Numbered from the stretch's first letter, positions 1 to 10,052 are shown. The stretch: DNA of 64,000 nucleotides from Bradyrhizobium agreste (GCF_016031625.1 NZ_JACCHP010000023.1:34631-98630), one strand, 5' to 3'. Notes: generated from the letters alone by a model not told the origin. Numbers and translations are program-made.

Positions 1-399
1 AAGCGCACCGAAGCCACCCATTCCGGCCAGGTCCGCTTCGTCGTCGAAGGGGCGCTCGACGGCCGTCCGCTGTTTCGCAACCAGCCGGCCCGCGAGCGCG
101 CGCTCGACGTGTTCTCTCACTTGCGCATCTGGGACACCGCCCATAACAACGGCGTTCTGATCTATCTCCTGCTTGCCGACCGCGACGTCGAGATCATCGC
201 CGATCGCGGCATCGATGCGAAGGTCGGCGCCGAGGGTTGGGAAACGATCTGCCGCGCGATGGAGGCCGAGTTCAGATCGGGCCGGTTCGAACATGGCGTG
301 ATCAGCGGCATCGAGGCCGTCTCGCGCGAACTGGCAAAGCATTTCCCGCCGCAAGCGCCGCATGCGAACGAGCTGCCGGATGCTCCGGTCGTGATGTGA
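1..399 (+). CDS. TPM-domain protein, C-terminal part
   Basis: The reading frame is open from the first base and ends at a TGA, so the N-terminus lies outside the window. The 132 visible residues include an AHNNGVLIYLLLADRDVEI stretch and IADRGI, typical of the TPM (TPM_phosphatase) domain found in small YgcG-like proteins. Family members are usually membrane or periplasmic and sit next to LemA-like proteins; the biochemical role of most is unknown. No transmembrane segment is visible in this part. The assignment to the domain family is fairly sure, the function is not. Confidence 0.75.
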   Translation, partial: KRTEATHSGQVRFVVEGALDGRPLFRNQPARERALDVFSHLRIWDTAHNNGVLIYLLLADRDVEIIADRGIDAKVGAEGWETICRAMEAEFRSGRFEHGVISGIEAVSRELAKHFPPQAPHANELPDAPVVM

Positions 400-589
400 C
401 AGGCCATTCCGACCCCGTTCATCTTCCCCCGGTTACGAATTGTTTCACGCCCGCCACATCGGTTCCATGTTCCCGGCCCAATTCGGCCCCGGATGAACTC
501 CTAAAATTTCGGTAAGCGGGTCCGAAGGTAAGGATTTCGCAAGCAATGAAAGTTACCAAAAGGTCAACCGAGACTGGAGTATTTGAGCC

Positions 590-1573
590 GTGAGCGAACC
601 AATGCCCGAGCAGGCTGCCCAGGATGCCGCTGCCATCGGCGCCGCAGCGCCGCAGGCCGTCGAGGCTGCCGTCGGTATCGAGGCGCCCTCGATCGCCCCC
701 GACCACGAAGCACCGCCCAAGCCGGATCCAGTCAAGGCCGACGCCCCGAAGGTGGAGCCGCCGCGGATCGAAGTGCCGAAGGTTGAGGCTGAGGCCAAGC
801 CCGAGCCGAAGCTCGGCAAGCTCATTGTCATGCCGCCCTCCGACCGCGCCTTTGAGCGCGAGGAGTTCGCTCCGCATGGGAAGGCGGACGAGCCGCGCGA
901 GACCGGCAGCAAGCGCCGGCTGTCGGCGATGGCCGCGGTGGTGGCGATTGCCGCCAGCGTCGGCGCGATCAGCGGTGCGCTCGCGACCGCGGGAATGATG
1001 CATTTCGCCGCACCCGCTCCGGCTCCGGTGCAGGTCGCCGACACCAGTGCGCTGGATGCCTCCGTCGCGCGGATCGATGCCGATCTCGTCGCACTGAAGG
1101 CCAATGTCGAGCAGAGCTCGAAGACCGGCCTCACCCAGTTCAACCGGGCCAACGACCGCCTGGACAAGCTCGAGAAGGCGCAGGCCGAGCCGCTGGCCAG
1201 GATCGCAAAGCTGTCCGAGACCGTCGACAAGCTGCGCGCCACGCCGCCTGCCGCGCCCGCGCAGGCCGCAACAGCAGCGCCCAAGGAGACCACCGGCTCG
1301 ATCGCTTCGACCCAGACCCAGGTCGCGACCGCGGCGGCTGCACCGGCCCCGGCGCCCGTAGCTCCCAAGACCGAAGTCGGACGTCTGCCGACGATCGAAG
1401 GTTGGCGGCTGCGCAACGCCAGCAACGGCGGCGCGCTGATCGAGGGCCGCGACGGCCTCTACGAGGTCTATCCCGGCGACCCCATCCCCGGCGTCGGCCG
1501 TGTCGATGCGATCCGCCGCCAGGATGGCCGCTGGGTGGTCGTCACCTCAAGGGGGCTGATCGTCGGACGCTGA
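590..1573 (+). CDS. Single-pass membrane protein of unknown function
   Basis: A 327-residue protein starting with GTG, with a GGAG-like ribosome site about 10 bases upstream. Residues 1-100 are rich in Ala, Pro, Glu and Lys and look disordered. One hydrophobic helix follows near residues 105-130, then a region with coiled-coil character (about 145-215) and a second Ala/Pro-rich linker. The last 65 residues form a compact conserved-looking domain beginning near RLPTIEGWRLR and ending in SRGLIVGR. The layout suggests a cytoplasmic tail, a membrane anchor and a periplasmic C-terminal domain. I do not recognise the domain. A hairpin terminator follows directly, so it is probably transcribed alone. 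Confidence 0.8.
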   Translation: MSEPMPEQAAQDAAAIGAAAPQAVEAAVGIEAPSIAPDHEAPPKPDPVKADAPKVEPPRIEVPKVEAEAKPEPKLGKLIVMPPSDRAFEREEFAPHGKADEPRETGSKRRLSAMAAVVAIAASVGAISGALATAGMMHFAAPAPAPVQVADTSALDASVARIDADLVALKANVEQSSKTGLTQFNRANDRLDKLEKAQAEPLARIAKLSETVDKLRATPPAAPAQAATAAPKETTGSIASTQTQVATAAAAPAPAPVAPKTEVGRLPTIEGWRLRNASNGGALIEGRDGLYEVYPGDPIPGVGRVDAIRRQDGRWVVVTSRGLIVGR

Positions 1574-1598
1574 GCGTTTCGATATTCGACTTTCGAGG

Positions 1599-1631
1599 AG
1601 GCGCTTCACCGCGATGTGAGGCGCCTTTTTG
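1599..1631 (+). terminator. Intrinsic terminator
   Basis: An 11-bp stem (AGGCGCTTCAC with GTGAGGCGCCT, one G-T wobble) closes a six-base loop and is followed by a run of five T. It lies 26 bases after the preceding stop codon. Confidence 0.8.
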
Positions 1632-1667
1632 CTTGAATAGGCACGCTTGCGCGGTGTTACCTCAGGC

Positions 1668-3206
1668 ATGGGCCGCGCGTTGCGAATTCTCGTTGCTGCC
1701 GCCGCATTGCTTGGCGGTGTCGTTTCGCTCTTCGCAGCGGAGAGCGCTGCGCTGACGCGCGGCACCGCGATCACCGATCCAGCTCTGCTGCGCAAGCTCG
1801 ACCAGAACGACACGCTGACGATCTCGCGTCTTTTGGCGCCGGAGCGGAGTTCGGACGTCCCGCTCACGACCGAGGCGATGTTCGCCTCGCTGCCGCAGCT
1901 GAAAGCGATTCTGCCCGCGATCGATGCGGAGTTCGACCGCTACATCGCCTGGTACAAGGCGACCTATCCGGGCGAGACCATCGGCGTCGGCGAGGGTTTC
2001 GACGCGCAATTGTTCGATCGGGTCAATCTGACATCGCGCGAGGCGCGCTTCGTGCTCGCCGGCATCGTCAATCGCATGGACCGTGCCTATGTCTCGCAAG
2101 AGTCCTGTGGCGAGATCCGGCTGATCTTTCGTCTGGCGCGGTTCGATCGCGGGCCGGATGGTGGCAAGGTCGCAACGCGCCTGCCGATGACGTTCAACCT
2201 CGTGATGAAGGCGCGCGATGCGCGCCAGACGGATGCGAACGGCAAGCCGGTCAGCTGCGCCGAGATCGCGCGGCGCTGGCTCGACAATGGCGACTGGCAA
2301 GATTTGATCGGCAACCGCCTCCCACCTGACGACGCCATGCTCGACCGCATCGAGACCAACATCCAGGTCTCGGTCGCGCCGAAATCGGCGCTGCACGATT
2401 TCCGCTCCGATTATCTGCTCAAGGTGTTCAGGTACGATGCTGCCACCAGGACGTTCGAGGAATCGACGCTGGAGAACCAGATCGACCGCGACCGCATTCT
2501 TGCCGACGATGCGCTGCGGCGCGACTTCAAGGCCTGGCTGCTCGCACCCGAGAACTTGCGCGCGTTCGATCGCGGCACGGTGCTGATCCCGGAAAAATTC
2601 CTGGCCAGGGCCGCAATGGTGCCGACCCCCGTCGGTCTCGACGCATCGGCCTTGCAGCCGGAGTTCGGCTTGATGCAGGGGGAGGGCCAAGGCGATCCCG
2701 TCTTCACCGACAATGACGTGGTCGGCGCGCTGAAGCAGGCGACGGCCCGCGGCCTCGACATGCAGAACATCCGTTCGGTCGCAGGCTTCCAGCGCCGTCT
2801 CAACGACATCACCTGCGCCGGCTGTCACCAGACCCGCGGCATCGGCGGTTTCCATTTCCCGGGCGTCGATTGGCTCGAGGACAGACCGTCGAATGCCGCC
2901 ATCGTGGCGGCCTCGCCGCATTTCTTCAGCGACCAGCTCCGCCGCCGCGACATCCTGACCGCGTTCGCGGCCGAAAAAAGCCCCGATTTCTCACGCGGAT
3001 TTGCCGATAGGCCGCAGACCCGCGGCAGAAGCGAGCTGGCCGGCAGCGAATATCAGGACGGCTGGGGAGCGCATTGCTCCCTGCAAGATCCGGGATCGGG
3101 AACGCCGGACAGGAGTTTTACGTCATGGAGCTGTGCTAACGGTTTGACCTGTCAGGCTGCCACGGCCTCGCGCCGCATCGGCATGTGCTTCATCAAGACG
3201 CGTTAG
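1668..3206 (+). CDS. Secreted protein with one CxxCH haem motif
   Basis: A 512-residue protein. I place the start at the ATG that opens a signal peptide (MGRALRILVAAAALLGG, cleavage after an Ala-rich stretch); an in-frame TTG seven codons upstream is less likely. Near residue 383 there is CAGCH in DITCAGCHQTRG, a covalent c-type haem attachment motif, followed by a Gly/His-rich patch that could hold an axial ligand. The rest has no domain I recognise. The protein is probably periplasmic. A cytochrome-like redox role is inferred from the single motif only; CxxCH can also occur by chance. Confidence 0.7.
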   Translation: MGRALRILVAAAALLGGVVSLFAAESAALTRGTAITDPALLRKLDQNDTLTISRLLAPERSSDVPLTTEAMFASLPQLKAILPAIDAEFDRYIAWYKATYPGETIGVGEGFDAQLFDRVNLTSREARFVLAGIVNRMDRAYVSQESCGEIRLIFRLARFDRGPDGGKVATRLPMTFNLVMKARDARQTDANGKPVSCAEIARRWLDNGDWQDLIGNRLPPDDAMLDRIETNIQVSVAPKSALHDFRSDYLLKVFRYDAATRTFEESTLENQIDRDRILADDALRRDFKAWLLAPENLRAFDRGTVLIPEKFLARAAMVPTPVGLDASALQPEFGLMQGEGQGDPVFTDNDVVGALKQATARGLDMQNIRSVAGFQRRLNDITCAGCHQTRGIGGFHFPGVDWLEDRPSNAAIVAASPHFFSDQLRRRDILTAFAAEKSPDFSRGFADRPQTRGRSELAGSEYQDGWGAHCSLQDPGSGTPDRSFTSWSCANGLTCQAATASRRIGMCFIKTR

Positions 3207-3262
3207 CGCGTGATCCGGAAAGGGTCACGGGCAAGATAAAGCTCGATCGATTTGGATGACCC

Positions 3263-3427
3263 ATGACGGATACCGGCAACGCCAACAAGGCGCGCAATCG
3301 CGAGATCGCGCGGAACGAGGAAGCCAAGCAGGTCATCGGCAGCGCGCGCGTGAGCATCTGGGCCGTCGCGGTGGCCGTCATCGTCGGCGGCATTCTGTTC
3401 ACGCTCGGCTGGCTGTCGCTGAGGTAG
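3263..3427 (+). CDS. Small single-pass membrane protein
   Basis: A 54-residue frame starting MTDTGNANKARNREIA, with a charged N-terminus and one hydrophobic helix at about residues 30-52 ending in GWLSLR. The shape is typical of short inner-membrane proteins. It lies 56 bases after the haem-motif protein and before a palindromic repeat. No family is recognised; its reality rests on the coherent membrane topology. Confidence 0.55.
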   Translation: MTDTGNANKARNREIARNEEAKQVIGSARVSIWAVAVAVIVGGILFTLGWLSLR

Positions 3428-3441
3428 GCCGCACTATCTTT

Positions 3442-3527
3442 CGTCATGCCCGGGCATGTCCCGGGCATCCACGTTCTCGTCCCCGCGCTCAAGATCGTGG
3501 ATGGCCGGGACAAGCCCGGCCATGACG
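3442..3527. repeat. Palindromic dispersed repeat (CGTCATGCCCGGGC type)
   Basis: The ends CGTCATGCCCGGGCATGTCC and GGACAAGCCCGGCCATGACG form an imperfect inverted repeat around a short centre with CATCCACG and CGTGGATG arms. A close relative sits at 38029-38114 and a half-copy at 13729-13783. It lies between convergent genes and may act as a bidirectional hairpin terminator. Confidence 0.8.
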
Positions 3528-3553
3528 GAGCTGAGGTTTCGGCGCTGGCACCC

Positions 3554-4201
3554 TCACTTCGCGTAGTTCGTCATCCGCTTGCCGGGCAGCAGCTCGTAGG
3601 CCGGCTTCCAGCCCGGCAGCGCGGCCATGCGGCCAAGCCAGGCATGGATGGCGGGATGGCTCGCCGCGAAATCGAAGCCGTGCTCGTCGCTCGGATAATG
3701 CAGATAGGCCATCATCGAGATGTCAGCGACCGTCGGCCTTGCGCCGATCGCGAAGGCATTGTGCTGAAGATGGCCGTCGAGGATACCGAGAAAGTCCTCG
3801 AGCCGCCTCCGGAAATGCTTCAGCACCTGCGGGTCGTTTTTCTCTGTGAAGGCGCGCATGAAGCGGTAGGTCGCCATGTAGCCGGTGAGCTTGTGGTTGT
3901 CCCAGAACAGCCAGCGCAGCAGCTCGAACTTCTCGTCCTCCGTCTCGGCGCCGAAGCGGCTGTACTGCTCGGCGAGCTTCAAGAGTAGCGGCGCGGTCTG
4001 CGTCATCTTCACGCCGTCGATCTCGAGCACGGGAATCTCGCCCATCTCGTTCACGGCCTTGCGCCACTCCGCCGTGCGCGTGACGCCGCCGGCAAAATCG
4101 GTCCAGACCGGCTCGAACGTCTCGCCGCAGAGCGTGAGCATCAGGGCCAGCTTGTAGCTGTTGCCGGATTCGGGGAAGTAGTGCAGGCGGTAGCTAGGCA
4201 T
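3554..4201 (-). CDS. Glutathione S-transferase
   Basis: A 215-residue cytosolic GST. The N-terminal thioredoxin-like domain (about 1-80) has the pattern SYRLHYFPESGNSYKLALML, GEIPVLEIDG with the cis-Pro, and TQTAPLL for glutathione binding. The C-terminal helical domain contains RPTVADISMMAYLHYP, the usual N-capping-box region. The start is taken at MPSYRLHY because the longer in-frame extension is made of the adjacent palindromic repeat. Length fits the family. The likely role is conjugation or detoxification of an electrophile; the substrate is unknown. It is transcribed towards a repeat and appears monocistronic. Confidence 0.9.
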   Translation of the reverse strand: MPSYRLHYFPESGNSYKLALMLTLCGETFEPVWTDFAGGVTRTAEWRKAVNEMGEIPVLEIDGVKMTQTAPLLLKLAEQYSRFGAETEDEKFELLRWLFWDNHKLTGYMATYRFMRAFTEKNDPQVLKHFRRRLEDFLGILDGHLQHNAFAIGARPTVADISMMAYLHYPSDEHGFDFAASHPAIHAWLGRMAALPGWKPAYELLPGKRMTNYAK

Positions 4202-4255
4202 GGGACCTCGCGGCATCGGTGTGTTGCCGATTGTTATAGCTAGGTAGTCCGGCAT

Positions 4256-4336
4256 CGTCATTGCGAGCGCAGCGAAGCAATCCAGCAATGCATCCGCGGA
4301 GATACTCTGGATTGCTTCGCTGCGCTCGCAATGACG
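4256..4336. repeat. Palindromic repeat with 30-bp perfect arms
   Basis: The left arm at 4256-4285, beginning CGTCATTGCGAGCGCAGCG, is the exact reverse complement of the right arm at 4307-4336. About 21 bases separate them. A short relative occurs at 44550-44580. It lies between two genes on the minus strand and would form a strong RNA hairpin in either direction. Confidence 0.85.
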
Positions 4337-4357
4337 GAGTTTGTGGAGACGACGGGG

Positions 4358-5563
<1,206 letters not shown>

Positions 5564-5678
5564 CGCGGCGTCGCTCCCTCGCTTCAGTCGTTTCCCGCGC
5601 GCTGGAATTGGCGCGGGCCGGTGATGGGAGCATTAGACCGATGTTTTGCCGGGATGCAACGGCGCCTGGCGCAGGGCC

Positions 5679-8600
5679 TCACTCCTCCCCCGCAAGCAAC
5701 GCGGCATTGCCGCCGGCAGCCGCGGTGTTGATCGTCACGGTCTGCTCGGTGGCGAAGCGCGCGAGGTAGTGCGGGCCGCCGGCCTTGGGGCCGGTTCCGG
5801 ACAGGCCGCTGCCGCCGAATGGCTGCACGCCGACCACGGCGCCGATCATGTTGCGATTGACGTAGATGTTGCCGACCTGGACGCGGTCGATGATCGCCTC
5901 GATCGTGTCGTCGATGCGCGAATGGATGCCGAGGGTCAGCCCGTAGCCGGTGCGCGCGATCGATTCCAACACACGTTCGAGGTTCTCCGCGCGATAGCGC
6001 ACGACATGCAGGATCGGGCCGAACACCTCCTCGGTGAGCTGACCGGCCTCCTTGAGCTCGAAGATATGCGGCGCGACGAAGCAGCCATCCGGCGCGGCGC
6101 CTGCAAAGTGCAGCCGCGCCTCGCGCTTCATCCGCGCGATATGCGCATCGAGGCGTTGCTTGGCGTCGAGGTCGATCACCGGCCCGACGTGGGTCGCAAC
6201 ATCTCCGGGATCTCCAATCCTGAGTTCGCGCGCGGCGCCCGCGATCATCTCGATCATGCGGTCGGCGACATCCTCCTGCACGAACAACAGCCGCAGCGCC
6301 GAGCAGCGCTGGCCGGCGGAACGGAACGCGGAGGTCACGACATCGTCGGCGACCTGCTCGGGCAGCGCGGTCGCATCCGCGATCATGGCGTTGATGCCGC
6401 CGGTCTCCGCGATCAGCGGCACGATCGGCCCGTCCTTGGCCGCGAGCGTCCGGTTGATCTGGCGCGCGACCTCGGTCGAGCCGGTGAAGACGATTCCGGC
6501 GACATCAGGATGCGCGGTGAGGACCGCGCCGATACGACCGTCGCCGGTGACGAGATGCAGCGCGTTTGTGGGGATGCCGGCCTCGTGCAGCAGGGCGACG
6601 GCCTCGCGTGCGATGCGCGGCGTCTGCTCGGCGGGTTTTGCCACCACGCTGTTTCCGACCATCAGCGCCGCGGTCACCTGGCCAAGGAAGATCGCCAGCG
6701 GAAAATTCCACGGCGAGATCGCGACGAACACGCCGCGGCCGCGAAGGCTAAGCGCGTTGCTCTCGCCGGTCGGCCCCGGCATAGCGACATCAACGCCGAA
6801 CAGCTTGCGGCCCTGCGCGGCATAGTAGCGGCAGAAGTCGGCGGCTTCGCGCAGCTCGGACAGCGCATCGTCCAGCGTCTTGCCGCCCTCGGCTTGCAAC
6901 AGCGCGATGAAACGGGCGCCGCGGCTTTCCAGGAGATGCGCGGCCTGCTCCAGCGCCGCCGCGCGCGTGCCCGCCGGCGTCCGGCTCCAGCTGGCAAAGC
7001 CGGCGCGCGCTGCCGTCACCGCCGCGTTGGCCTGATCCGGCGTGGCATCAGCGACAGGTTTGAGATCGACCGCCTCGCCCCTGACGTCCGTCAGCAGCCG
7101 GTCGAGTGCGGCACGCTCACCGAATTCGACGCCGCGCGAATTGCGCCGCTCCGGCGCAAACAGATCTGCCGGCAACGGTATTTTGGCGTGGGGTGCCTGT
7201 TGCGGCCGGCCGATGGCATCGGCGGGACGCTGCAGCAGCGCCGAAACCGGCACGCGATAATCGGCGGCCTGCGCCACGAACGAGGAGTTGGCGCCGTTCT
7301 CCAACAGCCGCCGCACCAGATAGGCGAGCAGGTCGCGATGACTGCCGACCGGCGCATAGGTGCGGTAGGCGATGTCGGGACGATCCTTTGCGAGTTGCTC
7401 GTAGAGGGCTTCGCCCATGCCGTGCAGGCGCTGGAACTCGAAGCCACCGCCATCTTGTGCGAGCTCCAGAACCGTCGCGACCGTCAGTGCGTTGTGGGTG
7501 GCGAATTGCGGGAAAATGCGCGGCCGCAAGGCCAGCAACTTCGTCGCGCAGGCGACGAAGTTCAGATCGCTCATCGCCTTGCGCGTGAACACGGGATAGC
7601 CGTCGAGCCCGCGCTCCTGCGCGCGCTTGATCTCGGTGTCCCAATAGGCGCCCTTGACGAGGCGCACCATCAGCTTGCGGTCATGCGCGCGGGCGAGCGC
7701 ATCGACATAATCGATCACCGCGCTGGCGCGCTTCTGATAGGCCTGGATCGCGAGGCCAAATCCGTCCCATCCCTGAAGCGAGGGATCGGCGAGCGTCGCC
7801 GCGATCACGTCGAGCGACAGCTCCAGCCGGTCGGCTTCCTCGGCATCGACGGTGAAGTTGAGGTCATGCGCCTTGGCGCGTTGCGCCAGATCGAGCAGCA
7901 GCGGCACCAGTTCGCGCATCACGCGTTCGCGGCTGATCGCCTCGAAGCGCGGATGCAGCGCCGAGAGCTTGACGGAGATGCCGGGCCGGTCGGGCAGGGG
8001 ATGGCGGCCTGCCGCCTTGCCGATCATCTCAATGGCGCTGGCATAGGCATCGAAATAGCGCTTCGCGTCCGCCGCCGTGCGCGCACCCTCGCCGAGCATG
8101 TCGAAGGAGTAGCGATGCTTCTGGCCGGAGCGGGGCCGGCCGCGCTCCAGCGCCTGCTCGATGGTCTCCCCCAGCACGAAATGATTGCCCATCAGCCGCA
8201 TCGCCTGGCGCGTCGCGGTGCGCACGGCAGGCGCCCCCAGCCGCTTCACCAGACGGCCGATGGTGCCGTCAGGCGTCTCGCCGGGCTGGATCACCCGTGC
8301 CGACAGGCCGAGCGCCCAGGCCGAGGCGTTGACCAGGAACGCCGTGGACTTGGTCTCGTGATGGATGAAGTCGCCTTCGCCGAGCTTGTCCTCGATGAAC
8401 TGGTCGGCGGTGCGTGCGTCCGGCACGCGCAGCAGCGCTTCCGCCAGGATCATCAGCGCCAGCCCTTCCTTGGTCGAGAGCGCGAACTCCCGCAGCATGT
8501 CCTCGACCCCGCCAAGATTACCTGCAAGCCGGTCGTCGCGCTTGCGGATCGCCTCGATCAGCCGCGTCGCGGTGCGGTCGATCTGGGCCTCCCGTGGCGG

Positions 8601-8690
8601 GGCGAGATGCGAGGCCGGCAAAAGCTTTGCGGCGATCTCGGCGTCATCGGGAGCATAAGGCGCGGAGAAGGGCGGCGGGATGTTCGGCAT
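5679..8690 (-). CDS. putA: Bifunctional proline dehydrogenase / P5C dehydrogenase
   Basis: A 1003-residue PutA that oxidises proline to glutamate in two steps. The proline dehydrogenase barrel occupies about residues 120-440 (VKGAYWDTEIKRAQERGLDG is an FAD-domain signature). The aldehyde dehydrogenase domain follows from about 510, with FTGSTEVARQ near 735, the general base Glu762 in AETGG and the catalytic Cys796 in SAGQRCSALR. At about 1000 residues it lacks the N-terminal ribbon-helix-helix repressor domain of the enteric trifunctional PutA, so it should not bind DNA itself. It is transcribed divergently from an Lrp-type regulator, the usual alphaproteobacterial arrangement. Confidence 0.96.
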   Translation of the reverse strand: MPNIPPPFSAPYAPDDAEIAAKLLPASHLAPPREAQIDRTATRLIEAIRKRDDRLAGNLGGVEDMLREFALSTKEGLALMILAEALLRVPDARTADQFIEDKLGEGDFIHHETKSTAFLVNASAWALGLSARVIQPGETPDGTIGRLVKRLGAPAVRTATRQAMRLMGNHFVLGETIEQALERGRPRSGQKHRYSFDMLGEGARTAADAKRYFDAYASAIEMIGKAAGRHPLPDRPGISVKLSALHPRFEAISRERVMRELVPLLLDLAQRAKAHDLNFTVDAEEADRLELSLDVIAATLADPSLQGWDGFGLAIQAYQKRASAVIDYVDALARAHDRKLMVRLVKGAYWDTEIKRAQERGLDGYPVFTRKAMSDLNFVACATKLLALRPRIFPQFATHNALTVATVLELAQDGGGFEFQRLHGMGEALYEQLAKDRPDIAYRTYAPVGSHRDLLAYLVRRLLENGANSSFVAQAADYRVPVSALLQRPADAIGRPQQAPHAKIPLPADLFAPERRNSRGVEFGERAALDRLLTDVRGEAVDLKPVADATPDQANAAVTAARAGFASWSRTPAGTRAAALEQAAHLLESRGARFIALLQAEGGKTLDDALSELREAADFCRYYAAQGRKLFGVDVAMPGPTGESNALSLRGRGVFVAISPWNFPLAIFLGQVTAALMVGNSVVAKPAEQTPRIAREAVALLHEAGIPTNALHLVTGDGRIGAVLTAHPDVAGIVFTGSTEVARQINRTLAAKDGPIVPLIAETGGINAMIADATALPEQVADDVVTSAFRSAGQRCSALRLLFVQEDVADRMIEMIAGAARELRIGDPGDVATHVGPVIDLDAKQRLDAHIARMKREARLHFAGAAPDGCFVAPHIFELKEAGQLTEEVFGPILHVVRYRAENLERVLESIARTGYGLTLGIHSRIDDTIEAIIDRVQVGNIYVNRNMIGAVVGVQPFGGSGLSGTGPKAGGPHYLARFATEQTVTINTAAAGGNAALLAGEE

Positions 8691-8804
8691 GGCGTGTCCT
8701 GTGGCTGAAATCCAGGATAAGGCCCGCGTTACCGTAGTTCGATAGACAATCTAGCTTCTTTGCCTTAGAAAATGAAGAGCACTAGCCATTTTGCCACATA
8801 AGAT
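8691..8804. promoter_or_regulatory. Divergent putA-putR control region
   Basis: The 114-bp gap between the two divergent start codons must hold both promoters and, by analogy with other putA-putR pairs, the regulator's binding sites. It is locally AT-rich near the regulator end. I do not see one clear palindrome, so the exact operator is not assigned. Confidence 0.5.
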
Positions 8805-9266
8805 ATGGAACTCGATCGAACAGACCGGAAAATCCTCTCGATCCTGCAGGAGGATGGGCGTATCGCCAATGTCGAGCTCGCCGAGCGCATCGGGCTGTCG
8901 CCGACCTCGATCGGCGAGCGGCTGAAGCGCTTGCAGCGGGAGGGCTTCGTCGAAGGCTATGGCGCGCGGCTCAACCCGCACCGGCTCGGCCTTGGACTCC
9001 TGGTGTTCGTCGAGGTGCTGCTCGACAAGACCACGCCCGACAATTTCGAGCGGTTCGCGCGGGCCGTGAGGCTCGCACCTGAAGTGCTGGAGTGTCACAT
9101 GGTTGCCGGCGGCTTCGACTATCTCGTGAAGGCGCGGCTGGCAGACATGACCGCCTATCGACGCTTTCTCGGCGAGACCCTGCTGTCGATGCCGGGCGTG
9201 CGCGAGACGCGGACCTATGCGGTGATGGAGGAGATCAAGCGCGACGCACCGCTGCCGGTGGGTTAG
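8805..9266 (+). CDS. putR: Lrp/AsnC-family regulator, probable proline-responsive activator of putA
   Basis: A 153-residue protein with an N-terminal helix-turn-helix (about residues 1-60; LAERIGLSPTSIGERLKRLQ is the recognition region) and a C-terminal RAM/AsnC ligand-binding domain. It starts MELDRTDRKILSILQ, the standard Lrp opening. The position divergent from putA matches PutR/BkdR-type regulators that activate proline oxidation when proline is present. The name is inferred from this position; the family is clear. Confidence 0.88.
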   Translation: MELDRTDRKILSILQEDGRIANVELAERIGLSPTSIGERLKRLQREGFVEGYGARLNPHRLGLGLLVFVEVLLDKTTPDNFERFARAVRLAPEVLECHMVAGGFDYLVKARLADMTAYRRFLGETLLSMPGVRETRTYAVMEEIKRDAPLPVG

Positions 9267-9396
9267 CGAAGTGCAGTCGCGATTGTCATTGCTGTGGTTC
9301 GATGAGCGGTCTTCGCAGGAAAAAATAGCTATCCTTGTGCAATCGCAACGCCTGTCGTCGAATGCACCGGCCGTCTTCTTAAATTTTCTTGGCCCG

Positions 9397-9416
9397 CTCC
9401 CGGACTAATCCGGGAG
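9397..9416 (-). terminator. Possible terminator of cspA
   Basis: A perfect 8-bp stem (CTCCCGGA with TCCGGGAG) with a four-base loop lies 21 bases beyond the cspA stop on its strand. The following bases are only partly T-rich, so the call is tentative. Confidence 0.4.
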
Positions 9417-9436
9417 GCAGCAAAGGCTGCGCGGGC

Positions 9437-9637
9437 TTATACTTTGAGGTTCTCCGCGGAGGTCTTGCCCCGGTTTGCGATCTCTTCGTATTCCACCGTC
9501 TGTCCCTCGTTGAGGGTCGACAGACCGGCCTTCTGCACTGCCGAGATATGCACGAACACATCCTTGCCACCCGACGCAGGCTGGATAAATCCATAACCCT
9601 TCGTCGGGTTGAACCACTTGACCGTACCTTTAGCCAT
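9437..9637 (-). CDS. cspA: Cold-shock domain protein
   Basis: A 66-residue single cold-shock domain starting MAKGTVKWFN. Both RNA-binding motifs are present: KGYGFI (RNP1) and DVFVHIS (RNP2). A GGAG ribosome site lies 7 bases before this ATG; an in-frame upstream start is rejected because it adds a basic, non-homologous tail. Proteins of this family bind single-stranded RNA and DNA and act as RNA chaperones. Alphaproteobacteria carry several copies, so this one need not be cold-inducible. Confidence 0.95.
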   Translation of the reverse strand: MAKGTVKWFNPTKGYGFIQPASGGKDVFVHISAVQKAGLSTLNEGQTVEYEEIANRGKTSAENLKV

Positions 9638-9875
9638 CACGACTTCTCCGCGGGTCTTCCTCCGAGATCTCGAACCGCCAGTCCCCGCCAACCGGCCGGT
9701 TCGGTCCTAACAGGATACGCGGAATGTGGCAGGCTTGGTAGCTCAAACCACATCGCCATTTCGCCGAATTCCGCTCAACTTCGCGGCGTTTTTGCCGGTT
9801 TTGCCCGTTTCGCGGTCAAATGGCAGGAGCGCGACGGATCTACCGCAGAGAAAAGATCGAGCAGCGAGCTCGTTC
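9638..9875. other. Non-coding region upstream of cspA
   Basis: This stretch holds the cspA leader and presumably its promoter, with no convincing gene on either strand. It ends at the inverted-repeat element at 9876. Confidence 0.5.
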
Positions 9876-10038
9876 TTACCCTCCCCTGGAGGGGGAGGGT
9901 CGATCGCGCGCAGCGCGAGCGGGGTGGGGTGATCTCTCCGCACCGGCAGTGTCGGATGTGGAGAGACCGTCACCCCACCCCGCTACGCATTGCGCTGCGC
10001 TCCATACGTAGCGACCCTCCCCCTCCAGGGGAGGGTAA
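9876..10038. repeat. MITE-like element with 26-bp perfect terminal inverted repeats
   Basis: The 163-bp element has identical inverted ends (TTACCCTCCCCTGGAGGGGG at the left, continuing GAGGGTC) at 9876-9901 and 10013-10038. Inner sequences GGGGTGGGGTGATCTCTCC and its near complement extend the hairpin. It encodes no protein and lies just beyond the cytochrome gene stop. Confidence 0.85.
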
Positions 10039-10052
10039 GTGCGCGCGTGCCC

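Noticed and set aside
4202..4288. 29-residue N-terminal extension of the GST
   Set aside because: It is encoded partly by the palindromic repeat, and the family starts at SYRLHYFP.
5646..8708. A very long open frame (about 1000 codons) on the plus strand opposite putA
   Set aside because: It mirrors putA in the antisense frame, is rich in Arg, His and Gly, and has no recognisable domain. Such frames are a by-product of GC-rich codon usage.
9267..9436. A small gene between the Lrp regulator and cspA
   Set aside because: No frame with a ribosome site and plausible composition; the region has a hairpin consistent with a terminator.
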